Source: an uncultured Clostridia bacterium (GTDB taxonomy: Bacteria; Bacillota; Clostridia; Christensenellales; Borkfalkiaceae). Taken from it: a stretch of 64,000 bases of DNA. Positions within the stretch are counted from its first letter, which is position 1, and the number at the start of each line of letters is the position of its first letter. Below, one piece after another: positions 1-8,390 of this stretch. The notes beneath the pieces are model-generated. The model saw only the letters and a program-made list of their open reading frames with translations, had not been told where the DNA came from and did no database searches. Location of the stretch: the NCBI GenBank assembly GCA_934254815.1, contig CAKQME010000006.1, positions 62,001 through 126,000 on the forward strand, written 5' to 3'. The translations under genes and the position numbers were made by a program.

Positions 1-606
1 TACAACGTCAGACAAATCGAGTTTATAAAACGCGCGTTGGAAGTATGCGGAATACTCGGAGTGAAAATCTGCGTGGTACACCCGTGCAATTACTACTCCG
101 CCGAACGCAACGCCGAAGAAGTCTACAAGCCGCTTGAAAAAGTCGCCGCAGACACGGGCGTTATGATAGGACTTGAGAATATGTGGTGTTGGAACAACGA
201 AAAAGATTGCGCTTCGTTCGCCGCGTGTTCCGACCCCAAAAGTTTTTGCGAGCATTTAGATTTACTTGACGAAAAATTATTTTGCGCCTGCCTCGATATA
301 GGTCACGCCGAAATGAAAGGTCTCGGAACTTCCGCGGAAGAGATGATACTCAAACTCGGTAACCGACTTAAAGCCATACATTTACACGACAACGACCGTT
401 GGCACGACATGCACAAGGTGCCGTTTATCTGCGATATAGATTACGAACCGATAATAGCGGCGATGAAAAAGGTTAATTACAACGGCGACATAACGTTTGA
501 ATCGGACAGATTCGTGTCGCACTTACCTCTTGAATTATATCCCGCCGCGGTCAATTATTTAGTCGCCATAGGAAAATATTTTCGTTCCCGATTGACAACC
601 ATGTAA
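1..606 (+). CDS. Sugar phosphate isomerase/epimerase, TIM-barrel family (5' end outside window)
   Basis: The reading frame is open to base 1, so the N-terminus lies upstream of the window. About 200 residues are visible. The segment ICVVHPCN, then GLENMW, CLDIGHAE and AIHLHDND are the beta-strand ends of the xylose isomerase-like (AP endonuclease 2) TIM barrel. Their Glu, Asp and His residues normally bind a divalent metal. The C-terminal TFESDR supplies the last metal-ligand glutamate. Family members isomerise or epimerise sugars or sugar phosphates; the substrate cannot be read from the sequence. The gene ends in a short intergenic stretch facing the convergent tuf gene. Confidence 0.75.
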   Translation, partial: YNVRQIEFIKRALEVCGILGVKICVVHPCNYYSAERNAEEVYKPLEKVAADTGVMIGLENMWCWNNEKDCASFAACSDPKSFCEHLDLLDEKLFCACLDIGHAEMKGLGTSAEEMILKLGNRLKAIHLHDNDRWHDMHKVPFICDIDYEPIIAAMKKVNYNGDITFESDRFVSHLPLELYPAAVNYLVAIGKYFRSRLTTM

Positions 607-696
607 CTACCGCTTAAAATCACTCAACATTTAATGTAGTGAGGTATTCCGCTTACGGAATGCGGCAAAAGTACAAAAATATTAACAAATTATAAA

Positions 697-731
697 CCCC
701 CGCCCGAACATAAAGTTAGGGCGGGGGTTTT
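697..731 (-). terminator. Intrinsic terminator of the str operon (bidirectional)
   Basis: A 9-bp GC-rich stem (697-705 with 719-727) has a 13-base loop and is flanked by T on the right and by A/T on the left. It sits between the convergent gene ending at 606 and the tuf stop codon at 753, so it can stop transcription from either side. Confidence 0.85.
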
Positions 732-752
732 CAATCTTCGGTAGAAGATAGA

Positions 753-1973
753 TTATTTAATTATCTTAGCAACAACGCCCGATCCAACGGTTCTGCCGCC
801 TTCACGAATAGCGAATCTCAATCCTTCTTCGCAAGCGATAGGAGTGATGAGTTGTACGTCGATAGTAACGTGGTCGCCGGGCATAACCATTTCAACGCCT
901 TCGGGAAGCTTAATGGTTCCGGTAACGTCCGTAGTTCTGAAATAGAACTGAGGTCTGTAGTTGTTGAAGAAAGGAGTATGACGTCCGCCTTCTTCTTTGG
1001 TCAAAACGTAAACCTGACCGCTGAACTCGGTGTGAGCAGTGATGGTGCCGGGTTTAGCAATAACCTGTCCTCTTTCGATACCGCTTCTGTCGATACCACG
1101 AAGAAGAGCGCCGACGTTATCGCCTGCCTGAGCTTCGTCAAGAGTCTTTCTGAACATTTCAAGACCGGTAATAACCGAAGTGGTGGGCTTTTCCTGAAGT
1201 CCTACGATTTCAACGGGATCGCCAACGTGTCCTACGCCTCTTTCAACTCTGCCTGTAGCAACCGTACCACGACCGGAGATCGTGAATACGTCTTCAACGG
1301 GAAGTGCGAACGGCTTAGCGTCGTCTCTTTCGGGAGTGGGGATATAGCTGTCGATAGCGTCCATAAGCTCAAGAATGCACTGGCATTCGGGAGCAGCAAG
1401 AATTTCTTCTTTCGAAGCTCCGCTGGAAGCTTTTTCAAGAGCCTTAAGAGCAGAACCCTTGATAATAGGAGTATCGTCGCCGGGGAATCCGTACTCGTCA
1501 AGAAGTCCTCTGACTTCCATTTCTACGAGTTCGAGAAGTTCGGGGTCGTCTACCTGATCGCACTTGTTAAGGAATACGATGATGTAGGGAACGCCAACCT
1601 GACGAGCAAGAAGAATGTGTTCTCTTGTCTGCGGCATCGGACCGTCTGTAGCAGCAACAACAAGGATTGCGCCGTCCATCTGAGCAGCACCCGTGATCAT
1701 GTTCTTAACGTAGTCGGCGTGTCCGGGGCAGTCAACGTGAGCGTAGTGTCTCTTGTCTGTCTGATACTCAACGTGAGCGGTGTTAATCGTAATACCTCTC
1801 GCCTTCTCTTCGGGAGCCTTATCGATCTGATCATATCTCATAGCTTCCGCGTCGCCCTTGCAAGCCATAACCATAGTTATAGCGGCAGTAAGGGTAGTCT
1901 TACCGTGGTCAACGTGGCCGATAGTACCGATGTTTACGTGCGGTTTGCTTCTGTCAAATTTTGCTTTTGCCAT
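753..1973 (-). CDS. tuf: Translation elongation factor Tu
   Basis: EF-Tu delivers aminoacyl-tRNA to the ribosomal A site as a GTP complex in the cytoplasm. The 406-residue protein shows the G1 motif GHVDHGKT, switch II DCPGHADY, the guanine-specificity motif NKCD and SALK, followed by the two beta-barrel domains. An upstream TTG would add five residues but overlaps the Shine-Dalgarno GGAGGA at 1981-1986; the ATG at 1973 is 7 bases from that site and gives the canonical start MAKAKFDRSKPH. It is the last gene of the rpsL-rpsG-fusA-tuf operon. The 193-base gap from fusA holds two hairpins. Confidence 0.97.
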   Translation of the reverse strand: MAKAKFDRSKPHVNIGTIGHVDHGKTTLTAAITMVMACKGDAEAMRYDQIDKAPEEKARGITINTAHVEYQTDKRHYAHVDCPGHADYVKNMITGAAQMDGAILVVAATDGPMPQTREHILLARQVGVPYIIVFLNKCDQVDDPELLELVEMEVRGLLDEYGFPGDDTPIIKGSALKALEKASSGASKEEILAAPECQCILELMDAIDSYIPTPERDDAKPFALPVEDVFTISGRGTVATGRVERGVGHVGDPVEIVGLQEKPTTSVITGLEMFRKTLDEAQAGDNVGALLRGIDRSGIERGQVIAKPGTITAHTEFSGQVYVLTKEEGGRHTPFFNNYRPQFYFRTTDVTGTIKLPEGVEMVMPGDHVTIDVQLITPIACEEGLRFAIREGGRTVGSGVVAKIIK

Positions 1974-2017
1974 TTTTGTTTCCTCCAAATTAAATTTATT
2001 ATTTATGATTTTTTGTA

Positions 2018-2148
2018 TTACCGCCGATTTTACGGCGCGGTAATCGATTTTTTTGCGGCTAATTCGGCTTGCCGCCTCGCCCTTTCGAATCTTTGTATAT
2101 GTTTTACGCTTACGGATAAGTTTTCCCCTGCAGGAAGAAAACTATCCG
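2018..2148 (-). other. Two hairpins in the fusA-tuf intergenic region
   Basis: One inverted repeat spans 2113-2125/2137-2148 (12 pairs with a one-base bulge). Another spans roughly 2018-2043 (TTACCGC/GCGGTAA plus an inner CG pair). Neither is followed by a T-run on the minus strand, so they do not look like terminators. They may be processing or stability elements in the tuf leader. No promoter was clearly recognised between the genes. Confidence 0.5.
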
Positions 2149-2166
2149 CATAACGAATTATTTAAA

Positions 2167-4254
2167 TCAATCTTCGTGCTTAACCGCTCTCTCTCCGATA
2201 ATCTTTTCGGAAATAGACTTCGGACATTCCGAGAAATGGTCGAACTGCATAGTGAACTGACCTCTTCCCTGAGTTCTCGAACGAAGTTCGGTAGCGTAAC
2301 CGAACATTTCCGAAAGCGGAATGAACGAATCGATGACTTTCGAGCCATTTCTGTCCTCCGTGCCGAGTATAGTGCCGCGGCGCGAAGATACGTTGCCCAT
2401 AAGGTCTCCGAAATAATCTTCGGGAGTAACGATTTCAACTTTCATTATAGGCTCTAAGAGTACGGGGTTAGCTCTCTTCATGCCGTCTTTAAACGCAAGC
2501 GAACCTGCGATCTTGAACGCCATTTCGGACGAGTCGACTTCGTGATAGCTTCCGTCGTAAACGGTAGCTTTGAAGTCCACCATTTCGTAACCCGCAAGGA
2601 AACCGTTCTTCGAAGCTTCTTCGATACCCTTTCTGACGGGTTCGATATATTCTTTCGGAATCGATCCGCCGACGGTAGCGTCTTCGAATACGAAGCCGGA
2701 ACCGGGTTCGAGGGGTTCGAACTTGACTTTACAGTGACCGTACTGACCTTTACCGCCGGACTGTCTCTTGTACATTCCTTCGGCGTCGACGGCTTTTCTG
2801 AACGTCTCTTTATAGGAAACCTGCGGCTTACCTACGGTAGCTTCGACCTTGAATTCTCTGAGCAAACGGTCGACTATTATTTCGAGGTGGAGTTCGCCCA
2901 TACCCGCGATAATGGTTTGTCCCGTTTCTTTATCGGTATAGAACTTGAAAGTGGGGTCTTCTTCGGCAAGCTTTAAAAGAGCGAGCGTCATCTTTTCCTG
3001 ACCCGCCTTAGTCTTAGGTTCGATAGCAACCTGAATAACGGGATCGGGGAATTCCATTTTTTCAAGAATAATCGGGTGGTCTTCGTCGCAAAGCGTATCG
3101 CCCGTAGTGGTCTCTTTAAGACCGACTATCGCGCAGATATCTCCCGAATAAACCTTGTCGATTTCTTCTCTGTGGTTAGCGTGCATAAGAACGAGTCTGC
3201 CGACTCTTTCTTTCTTGCCCTTGGTGGAGTTATAAACGTAAGAACCGGATTCGAGCGTACCCGAATAAACTCTGAAATACGCAAGCTTTCCTACGAACGG
3301 ATCCGCAACCATCTTGAACGCAAGACCTGCGAACGGTTCGTCGTCGTCCGTCTTTCTGACTTCTTCGGCGTCGGTGTCGGGGTTGATACCTCTGACGTGA
3401 TCGACGTCGATCGGGCTGGGAAGATAATCTACTATAGCGTCGAGAAGATGCTGAACGCCTCTGTTCTTATAGCTCGATCCGCAAAGAACGGGGTTCATCT
3501 TCATCGCAAGAGTAGCCTTTCTTATAGCCATCTTCATCTCTTCCTGAGAAAGTTCGCCGGTTTCGAAGAACTTCTCCATAAGAGCGTCGTCCTGCTCGGC
3601 GCAAGCTTCCATAAGGTTTTGTCTTGCTTCGGCAGCTATATCTTTATAATCGTCGGGAATAGGACCTACCGTGAAATCTACGCCCAGATCGTCGTGATAG
3701 ATTATGGAATCGTTTGCGACAAGGTCGATTATTCCGCAGAAAGTATCTTCTTTACCGATAGGCAGACAGATGGGGATAGCGTTGGCTTTAAGCCTTTCTC
3801 TCATCATCTTTACGGCGTTGTCGAAATTCGCGCCGTTGATGTCCATCTTGTTTACATAGGCTATACGGGGAACATGATACTTGTCCGCCTGACGCCATAC
3901 CGTTTCGGACTGCGGTTCAACGCCGCCTTTCGCGCAGAAAGTAGCGACCGCGCCGTCGAGTACGCGGAGAGATCTCTCAACCTCGACCGTGAAGTCAACG
4001 TGTCCCGGAGTGTCGATAATGTTAATTCTGTTACCTTTCCAGAAGCAGGTCGTAGCCGCGGAACAAATGGTTATACCTCTTTCCTGTTCCTGAACCATGA
4101 AGTCCATCGTAGCGGCGCCGTCGTGAACTTCACCGAGTTTATGCGTTTTGCCCGTATAGAACAAAATACGCTCGGTAGTAGTCGTCTTGCCCGCGTCGAT
4201 ATGCGCCATTATACCTATGTTTCTGGTATGGTTTAAGTCATATTGTCTTGGCAT
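2167..4254 (-). CDS. fusA: Translation elongation factor G
   Basis: EF-G is the GTPase that drives ribosomal translocation and, with RRF, recycling. The 695-residue length is typical. The P-loop AHIDAGKT lies near residue 20, DTPGHVDF and NKMD follow in the G domain, and the C-terminal half shows domain IV/V sequence such as GGKGQYGHCKV and EPIMKVEIVTPEDYFGDLMG. The ATG at 4254 follows an AGGAGA site. Only 21 bases separate it from rpsG. It is the third gene of the str operon. Confidence 0.98.
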   Translation of the reverse strand: MPRQYDLNHTRNIGIMAHIDAGKTTTTERILFYTGKTHKLGEVHDGAATMDFMVQEQERGITICSAATTCFWKGNRINIIDTPGHVDFTVEVERSLRVLDGAVATFCAKGGVEPQSETVWRQADKYHVPRIAYVNKMDINGANFDNAVKMMRERLKANAIPICLPIGKEDTFCGIIDLVANDSIIYHDDLGVDFTVGPIPDDYKDIAAEARQNLMEACAEQDDALMEKFFETGELSQEEMKMAIRKATLAMKMNPVLCGSSYKNRGVQHLLDAIVDYLPSPIDVDHVRGINPDTDAEEVRKTDDDEPFAGLAFKMVADPFVGKLAYFRVYSGTLESGSYVYNSTKGKKERVGRLVLMHANHREEIDKVYSGDICAIVGLKETTTGDTLCDEDHPIILEKMEFPDPVIQVAIEPKTKAGQEKMTLALLKLAEEDPTFKFYTDKETGQTIIAGMGELHLEIIVDRLLREFKVEATVGKPQVSYKETFRKAVDAEGMYKRQSGGKGQYGHCKVKFEPLEPGSGFVFEDATVGGSIPKEYIEPVRKGIEEASKNGFLAGYEMVDFKATVYDGSYHEVDSSEMAFKIAGSLAFKDGMKRANPVLLEPIMKVEIVTPEDYFGDLMGNVSSRRGTILGTEDRNGSKVIDSFIPLSEMFGYATELRSRTQGRGQFTMQFDHFSECPKSISEKIIGERAVKHED

Positions 4255-4275
4255 ATATTATCTCCTGCAAACGGA

Positions 4276-4746
4276 TTACCAGCGATAGTGCGCGAACGCC
4301 TTGTTCGCTTCCGCCATTCTGTGAGTGTCTTCTTTCTTCTTAACCGCGCCGCCCGTGTTGTTATAAGCGTCCATAAGCTCGGAAGCGAGCTTGTTGCTCA
4401 TATCGCGATCGGATCTCTTTCTCGCGGAAGCTACTATCCAACGAATAGCGAGAGTCTGACGTCTCTCCGGTCTGATTTCGATGGGAACCTGATAGTTCGA
4501 ACCGCCCACTCTTCTCGCTTTAACTTCGAGAAGGGGCATAACGTTGTTCATAGCCTGATTAAATATATCCATCGGCTCTGCGCCCAATTTTTCCTGAGCT
4601 TTTGCGAGAGCGTCGTATACGATGGTCTGCGCCGTGCCTTTCTTGCCGTCAAGCATTACCTGATTGATGAGTTTGGTAACAACTTTATTGCCGTATATAG
4701 GATCGGGCAGTACGTCCCTTTTAGGAACGTTACCTCTTCTTGGCAT
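4276..4746 (-). CDS. rpsG: 30S ribosomal protein S7
   Basis: S7 is a primary binder of the 3' major domain of 16S rRNA and organises the 30S head. The 156 residues have the expected length and start MPRRGNVPKR, with VGGSNYQVP and the helical RRQTLAIRW typical of S7. The start is preceded by AAAGGAGG. The 211-base gap to rpsL upstream is unusually long and rich in hairpins. In other bacteria S7 represses its own operon by binding such an intercistronic RNA. Confidence 0.98.
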   Translation of the reverse strand: MPRRGNVPKRDVLPDPIYGNKVVTKLINQVMLDGKKGTAQTIVYDALAKAQEKLGAEPMDIFNQAMNNVMPLLEVKARRVGGSNYQVPIEIRPERRQTLAIRWIVASARKRSDRDMSNKLASELMDAYNNTGGAVKKKEDTHRMAEANKAFAHYRW

Positions 4747-4957
4747 TTTAAATGTCCTCCTTTAATTTTGTAGGTGGAGAATTTCTCTCCTTAAATAGGG
4801 TCGTCGACCCGTGTCTGCTATCGCTCTTAAACCATATTATATATATGGGAGCGAACCTTCCGACGGAAATCTCCGTCGTACTGCCTACCATTGCGGGGAA
4901 AGTTAGGATATTCCGCTATAAGTAGGAATTTCTTTGAGTTAAAAACTAAGTTTTAAC
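4747..4957 (-). promoter_or_regulatory. Structured rpsL-rpsG intercistronic region, possible S7 autoregulatory RNA
   Basis: Read on the minus strand, this gap contains several perfect short hairpins in a row: CGACGGA/TCCGTCG, CCATAT/ATATGG, GGGTC/GACCC and GGAGA/TCTCC. The last two are close to the rpsG Shine-Dalgarno. In E. coli the rpsL-rpsG gap is the S7 translational operator. Assigning that role here is inference from position and structure only; the sequence does not obviously match the E. coli site. Confidence 0.4.
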
Positions 4958-5329
4958 TTATTTGGGGCGTTTAGCGCCGTATTTGCTTCTTGCCTGTTTT
5001 CTCTTGGCAACGCCTGCGGTATCGAGAGTACCGCGAATGATGTGGTATCTTACGCCGGGCAAGTCTCTGACTCTTCCGCCGCGGATAAGCACGGAGCTGT
5101 GTTCCTGAAGATTATGTCCTTCGCCGGGAATATAAACCGTACCTTCCTGCTTGTTGGTCAAGCGAACTCTTGCAATCTTACGAAGTGCGGAGTTAGGCTT
5201 TTTGGGAGAAGTGGTCGTAACCGAAAGGCATACGCCTCTTTTCTGCGGGCAGTTTCCCATTATGGGAGCTTTGCTCTTTTCTTTAGCCGTAACTCTTCCG
5301 CTCTTGATGAGTTGGTTGATAGTTGGCAT
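4958..5329 (-). CDS. rpsL: 30S ribosomal protein S12
   Basis: S12 sits at the 30S decoding centre. The 123-residue protein has the conserved segments MPTINQLIKSGR, TTSPKKPNSALRK and LPGVRYHIIRG. The Lys residues of PKKPNS and the LPGVRY loop, where streptomycin-resistance changes occur, have the usual sensitive-type residues. The start follows a strong AAGGAGG. It is the first gene of the str operon, with a leader of about 120 nt. Confidence 0.98.
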   Translation of the reverse strand: MPTINQLIKSGRVTAKEKSKAPIMGNCPQKRGVCLSVTTTSPKKPNSALRKIARVRLTNKQEGTVYIPGEGHNLQEHSSVLIRGGRVRDLPGVRYHIIRGTLDTAGVAKRKQARSKYGAKRPK

Positions 5330-5459
5330 TTCTTTACCTCCTTATAGTAATGGAATATTCTAAAAACGAACCCTAACCGTTTAAAGAAGCTTGATAATTT
5401 AAGGGTACGAATCGTCGGCAAGGCATAATATGCCCCAAGCGACGGTATACCATAACGAT

Positions 5460-5488
5460 ATTTTAGCAAATTTATTTTTGCTCGTCAA
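5460..5488 (-). promoter_or_regulatory. Sigma-A promoter of the str operon
   Basis: On the minus strand, TTGACG (5483-5488) and TAAAAT (5460-5465) are separated by exactly 17 bases. Transcription would start near 5453. The leader downstream carries an inverted repeat around GGCATATTATGCC (about 5428-5440). Confidence 0.8.
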
Positions 5489-5570
5489 CCTTTTTAACGG
5501 CAATTTTAACAATTATATAAAGATTTTTGAATTTTTCTCCGCCCGCCGATAAATTTCCCCGCGTTCTTGT

Positions 5571-5599
5571 TTGACAAAGATAAAAACAACTGATACAAT
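5571..5599 (+). promoter_or_regulatory. Sigma-A promoter of the PHP-domain gene
   Basis: TTGACA at 5571-5576 and TACAAT at 5594-5599 with a 17-base spacer. The ATG is 31 bases further on, preceded by AAAGGAG. This promoter diverges from that of the str operon. Confidence 0.85.
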
Positions 5600-5629
5600 A
5601 TTTCCCGTAAAGACGTCAAAGGAGCGACT

Positions 5630-6451
5630 ATGATAGACGGCTACGAGAATTTTACATACAATGAAACCGACGAAAACAAAGCGAAATACAATATTCACAC
5701 CCATAATTATCTCTGCGGACACGCCGTCGGAACGGTCGAAGATTATGTAAAAGAAGCCGTTAAAAACAATTTCGTCTGCATCGGCATTTCAGACCATATA
5801 GGGCAGCCGCATATGGACAACCCCTATGTAAAATATCGGGATTTAGACGACAAATATTTAAGCCAGATCAGGTACGCCGAACGGCTTTACGGCGATAAAA
5901 TCACGATTCTTGCGGGCGGCGAAACCGAATATCTTGAAGAAAACGACGAGCTATATAAAAAACTGAACGAAAAGCTCGATTATCTGATATTAGGTCAACA
6001 CAGTTTCAAATTCAACGACGAATACGTTTCTTCGTTCTTCGATTGCGACACGGAAGAACGCGTTCTCGAATACATAAGGCAAGTCAACGCCGGTTTACTC
6101 TCTCATTATTTTAAAGTTCTGGCTCACCCCGATTTATTTTTCCGTTCCGGCGTCGAGGTCACGCCGGAAATTAAAGCCGCGTTTACGGACATGATAATCA
6201 CCGCGAATAAAAACGACGTTTTAGTCGAATTGAACGCAAACGGTATGAGAAGTCAAGGTTGCTGTTATCCGTCCGACCTGCTTATCGACGCTTGTAAAGA
6301 CAACGATATCACGGTTATAGTTTCGTCCGATTGTCACAGCCCCGAAAAACTGAACGACGAGGCTTTTAAAAAACTTCTTCACTTTGCGCAGAGCAAAAAT
6401 CTGAAAATTGCGACTACCGACGAAGTTTTAAAACGTATCCGAAATTCTTAA
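5630..6451 (+). CDS. PHP-domain histidinol-phosphatase-type hydrolase
   Basis: The protein (273 residues) has the layout of HisK/HisJ-type PHP phosphatases. NIHTHNYLCGHA near the N-terminus and ISDHIG give the first metal-binding histidines, LGQHSF and LAHPDLF the middle ones, and SSDCHSPE the C-terminal Asp/His pair. Such enzymes remove phosphate from L-histidinol phosphate using a metal cluster. No other his gene is nearby, so a general PHP phosphoesterase role is possible. The gene is monocistronic, with its own promoter and a terminator. Confidence 0.8.
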   Translation: MIDGYENFTYNETDENKAKYNIHTHNYLCGHAVGTVEDYVKEAVKNNFVCIGISDHIGQPHMDNPYVKYRDLDDKYLSQIRYAERLYGDKITILAGGETEYLEENDELYKKLNEKLDYLILGQHSFKFNDEYVSSFFDCDTEERVLEYIRQVNAGLLSHYFKVLAHPDLFFRSGVEVTPEIKAAFTDMIITANKNDVLVELNANGMRSQGCCYPSDLLIDACKDNDITVIVSSDCHSPEKLNDEAFKKLLHFAQSKNLKIATTDEVLKRIRNS

Positions 6452-6493
6452 CCGCGAGTGATTACGTTCGAACTCGCGGCTGACGGCACAACA

Positions 6494-6531
6494 AAGCCCC
6501 GACGACTATATTCACAGTCGTCGGGGCTTTT
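6494..6531 (+). terminator. Bidirectional intrinsic terminator
   Basis: A perfect 14-bp stem (6494-6507 with 6516-6529), 8-base loop, T-run on the right and A-rich left flank. It serves the PHP gene and the convergent rqcH. A second inverted repeat (CCGCGAG/CTCGCGG) lies just upstream, within 6452-6479. Confidence 0.9.
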
Positions 6532-6532
6532 A

Positions 6533-8212
6533 TTATTTCGACAAATCGCTATGCCCGTCGGGTATAACGTATACGGTCTTATAGTCGTTATAAATCACGC
6601 TGCCCGCTTTTGCTTTGGGCGGCTTTTTTACGTTCTTTCTTTTCGTATAATCAACTCTCACCTTTCCGCCCTTGCCGCCGTCGCTGTAAAACGCGCATAT
6701 CTCCGCCGCCTTACATATGACCCGATCGGGTATCTCGTCGCCTTTCGTTTCGACTATCGCGAACGGAGAGTGAAAGCCCTTAGTATGCAACCACACGTCG
6801 TCTTTGAAAGCCCTCGCGAGCAGTCTGTCGTTCTGAACGTTATTTTTACCGACTTTCACCGCGTACCCGTCGATAACGTATTCGCGGCACGCGCTTTCGG
6901 CTGTCTGCTTATTCTTTTTCTTCGGCGCGGGAAGCAACCCCTCGGTTATAAGTTCTTCTTCGATATCTTTCAGTTCTTCGTCGACGGCGCAACCCGACAA
7001 CTCGTGCCTTACCGAGTAAAGATAATCGAGTTCGCGTTCCGTCTCTTCTTTCTGCGGAGTTATTATCTCGATGGCGCGTTTCTCTTTCGCGTATTTTTTA
7101 AAATAACGTTGAGCGTTTTTATTCGCGCTAATCGTCTTATCGAGCGATATTTCGATAGTCTTGTTATCGTCGTACCAATTCTCCACGACAGCTTTATCCG
7201 CTCCGTCTTTTATTCTGTAAAGGTTGGCGGTTATAAGTTCGCCCTTTACCCTTAATTCGTCGTAATTTGCGGAAGCGAGCAGTTTTTCGCTTTCGCCCTG
7301 CAATCTCTTTTCGAGTTTTTTTATCTGAGCGTTTACCTTATCGGAAAGGCGTTTGACGTGCGCGGCGAAATTCTTGTTTGTCTCTTTTACGGAAAAAACT
7401 GCGTCGGTTGCCTCTGCTATCGTCGGAAAATACAGAGCTTCGCCCGCAATCGACTTATATTCGGTAACGTATGCGTCGCGAGTTTTCCCCTCGCCTTTGA
7501 CGTTGGGTTTTATTTCGGGCGAAAAACAGAAATTTCCGACAATCTCCGCCAGCCTTTCGCCGTCGGCGTTTTCGCCCGCCCGAAGAGCTATTTCCTGCGC
7601 GGTGACGAACGACAAGCCCTTTACGTTTTCAAACAAAAACTTGGCGATATCGCCAGAATAAGTCGCGTCATAGCGCGATTTTACGGAGTTCAAATCGTTC
7701 GGTTCGGCTTTATCCTGACCTTTCGGAAGTTCGTATCTCGCGCCCGACAACGTAACGCGGGTCGTAGCGACGTCGAGCGGGGCGTTTTTAAGGCAACCGA
7801 GAATTTTACCGTTTTCGGTGAGTATAAGGTTGGAATATTTGCCCATAATTTCGCAATACATGATTTTTTCGACGGGGTCTTTGAAGTCGTTGCGGGCGCG
7901 GAAGTTTATCTTTACTATTCTTTCGAACCCGACGAGCGAAACCGAGGATATTTCCGCGCCGAGAAGATGTTTACGGAGAAGCATACAGAACGACGGAGCG
8001 ACCTGCGGCTTGGGTTTTTCTTTCTCTGCGAACGACACTCTGCAATATTCCGCGTTGGTCGACAGTACGAGAGTTCTCGCGCCGGATTTCGTATACACGG
8101 CTAAATACACGTCGTCTTTATCGGGTTGAACGACGCGGTTGACTTTTGCGTTTTCAAGCAAAACGTTAAGTTCTTTCGCGGTATGATATAAAGTAAATGC
8201 GTCCTGCGGCAT
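6533..8212 (-). CDS. rqcH: RqcH/NEMF-type ribosome quality control factor (NFACT protein)
   Basis: RqcH binds stalled 50S-peptidyl-tRNA complexes and recruits tRNA-Ala to add C-terminal alanine degrons. The 559-residue protein has NFACT-N (start MPQDAFTLYHTAKEL, with FCMLLRKHL), the coiled-coil middle (about 270-400) and the C-terminal NFACT-R domain with DVWLHTKGFHSPFAIV. The conserved Asp-Arg pair of NFACT-N is Glu97-Arg98 here (GFERIVKI), a conservative change at a residue reported as functional in B. subtilis. The start follows AAGGAG. It diverges from tig, with its own promoter. Confidence 0.9.
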   Translation of the reverse strand: MPQDAFTLYHTAKELNVLLENAKVNRVVQPDKDDVYLAVYTKSGARTLVLSTNAEYCRVSFAEKEKPKPQVAPSFCMLLRKHLLGAEISSVSLVGFERIVKINFRARNDFKDPVEKIMYCEIMGKYSNLILTENGKILGCLKNAPLDVATTRVTLSGARYELPKGQDKAEPNDLNSVKSRYDATYSGDIAKFLFENVKGLSFVTAQEIALRAGENADGERLAEIVGNFCFSPEIKPNVKGEGKTRDAYVTEYKSIAGEALYFPTIAEATDAVFSVKETNKNFAAHVKRLSDKVNAQIKKLEKRLQGESEKLLASANYDELRVKGELITANLYRIKDGADKAVVENWYDDNKTIEISLDKTISANKNAQRYFKKYAKEKRAIEIITPQKEETERELDYLYSVRHELSGCAVDEELKDIEEELITEGLLPAPKKKNKQTAESACREYVIDGYAVKVGKNNVQNDRLLARAFKDDVWLHTKGFHSPFAIVETKGDEIPDRVICKAAEICAFYSDGGKGGKVRVDYTKRKNVKKPPKAKAGSVIYNDYKTVYVIPDGHSDLSK

Positions 8213-8246
8213 AAAACGTTCTCCTTAGGGATAAGCCCTATGTGGT

Positions 8247-8275
8247 ATTATATATAAAAATTTAAGAAAAGTAAA
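8247..8275 (-). promoter_or_regulatory. Promoter of rqcH
   Basis: TTTACT (8270-8275) and TATAAT (8247-8252) on the minus strand with a 17-base spacer. Confidence 0.65.
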
Positions 8276-8293
8276 ATTTATAGAGCTAAAAAT

Positions 8294-8322
8294 TTGCAAA
8301 AACGGATAAAATGTGTTAAAAT
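8294..8322 (+). promoter_or_regulatory. Promoter of tig
   Basis: TTGCAA (8294-8299) and TAAAAT (8317-8322), 17-base spacer. It is back-to-back with the rqcH promoter. Confidence 0.65.
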
Positions 8323-8390
8323 AGGTCGGAACTAAAAAATAAAATGGGTTTTTGCGCGTGTCAAGCGCGCGGAAAATTACAGGAGTCAGT

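Noticed and set aside
1974..1988. TTG start for EF-Tu five codons upstream
   Set aside because: The codons overlap the Shine-Dalgarno sequence of the canonical ATG.
2018..2043. Hairpin followed by TTTTTTT on the plus strand as a terminator
   Set aside because: No plus-strand gene ends here; on the minus strand it lies in the tuf leader without a T-run.
852..2153. Long open frame of 433 codons on the strand opposite tuf
   Set aside because: It mirrors the codon pattern of tuf, has no ribosome site and no recognisable protein sequence. Similar long antisense frames opposite fusA (3076-4236), tig (8361-9455) and others were left out for the same reason.
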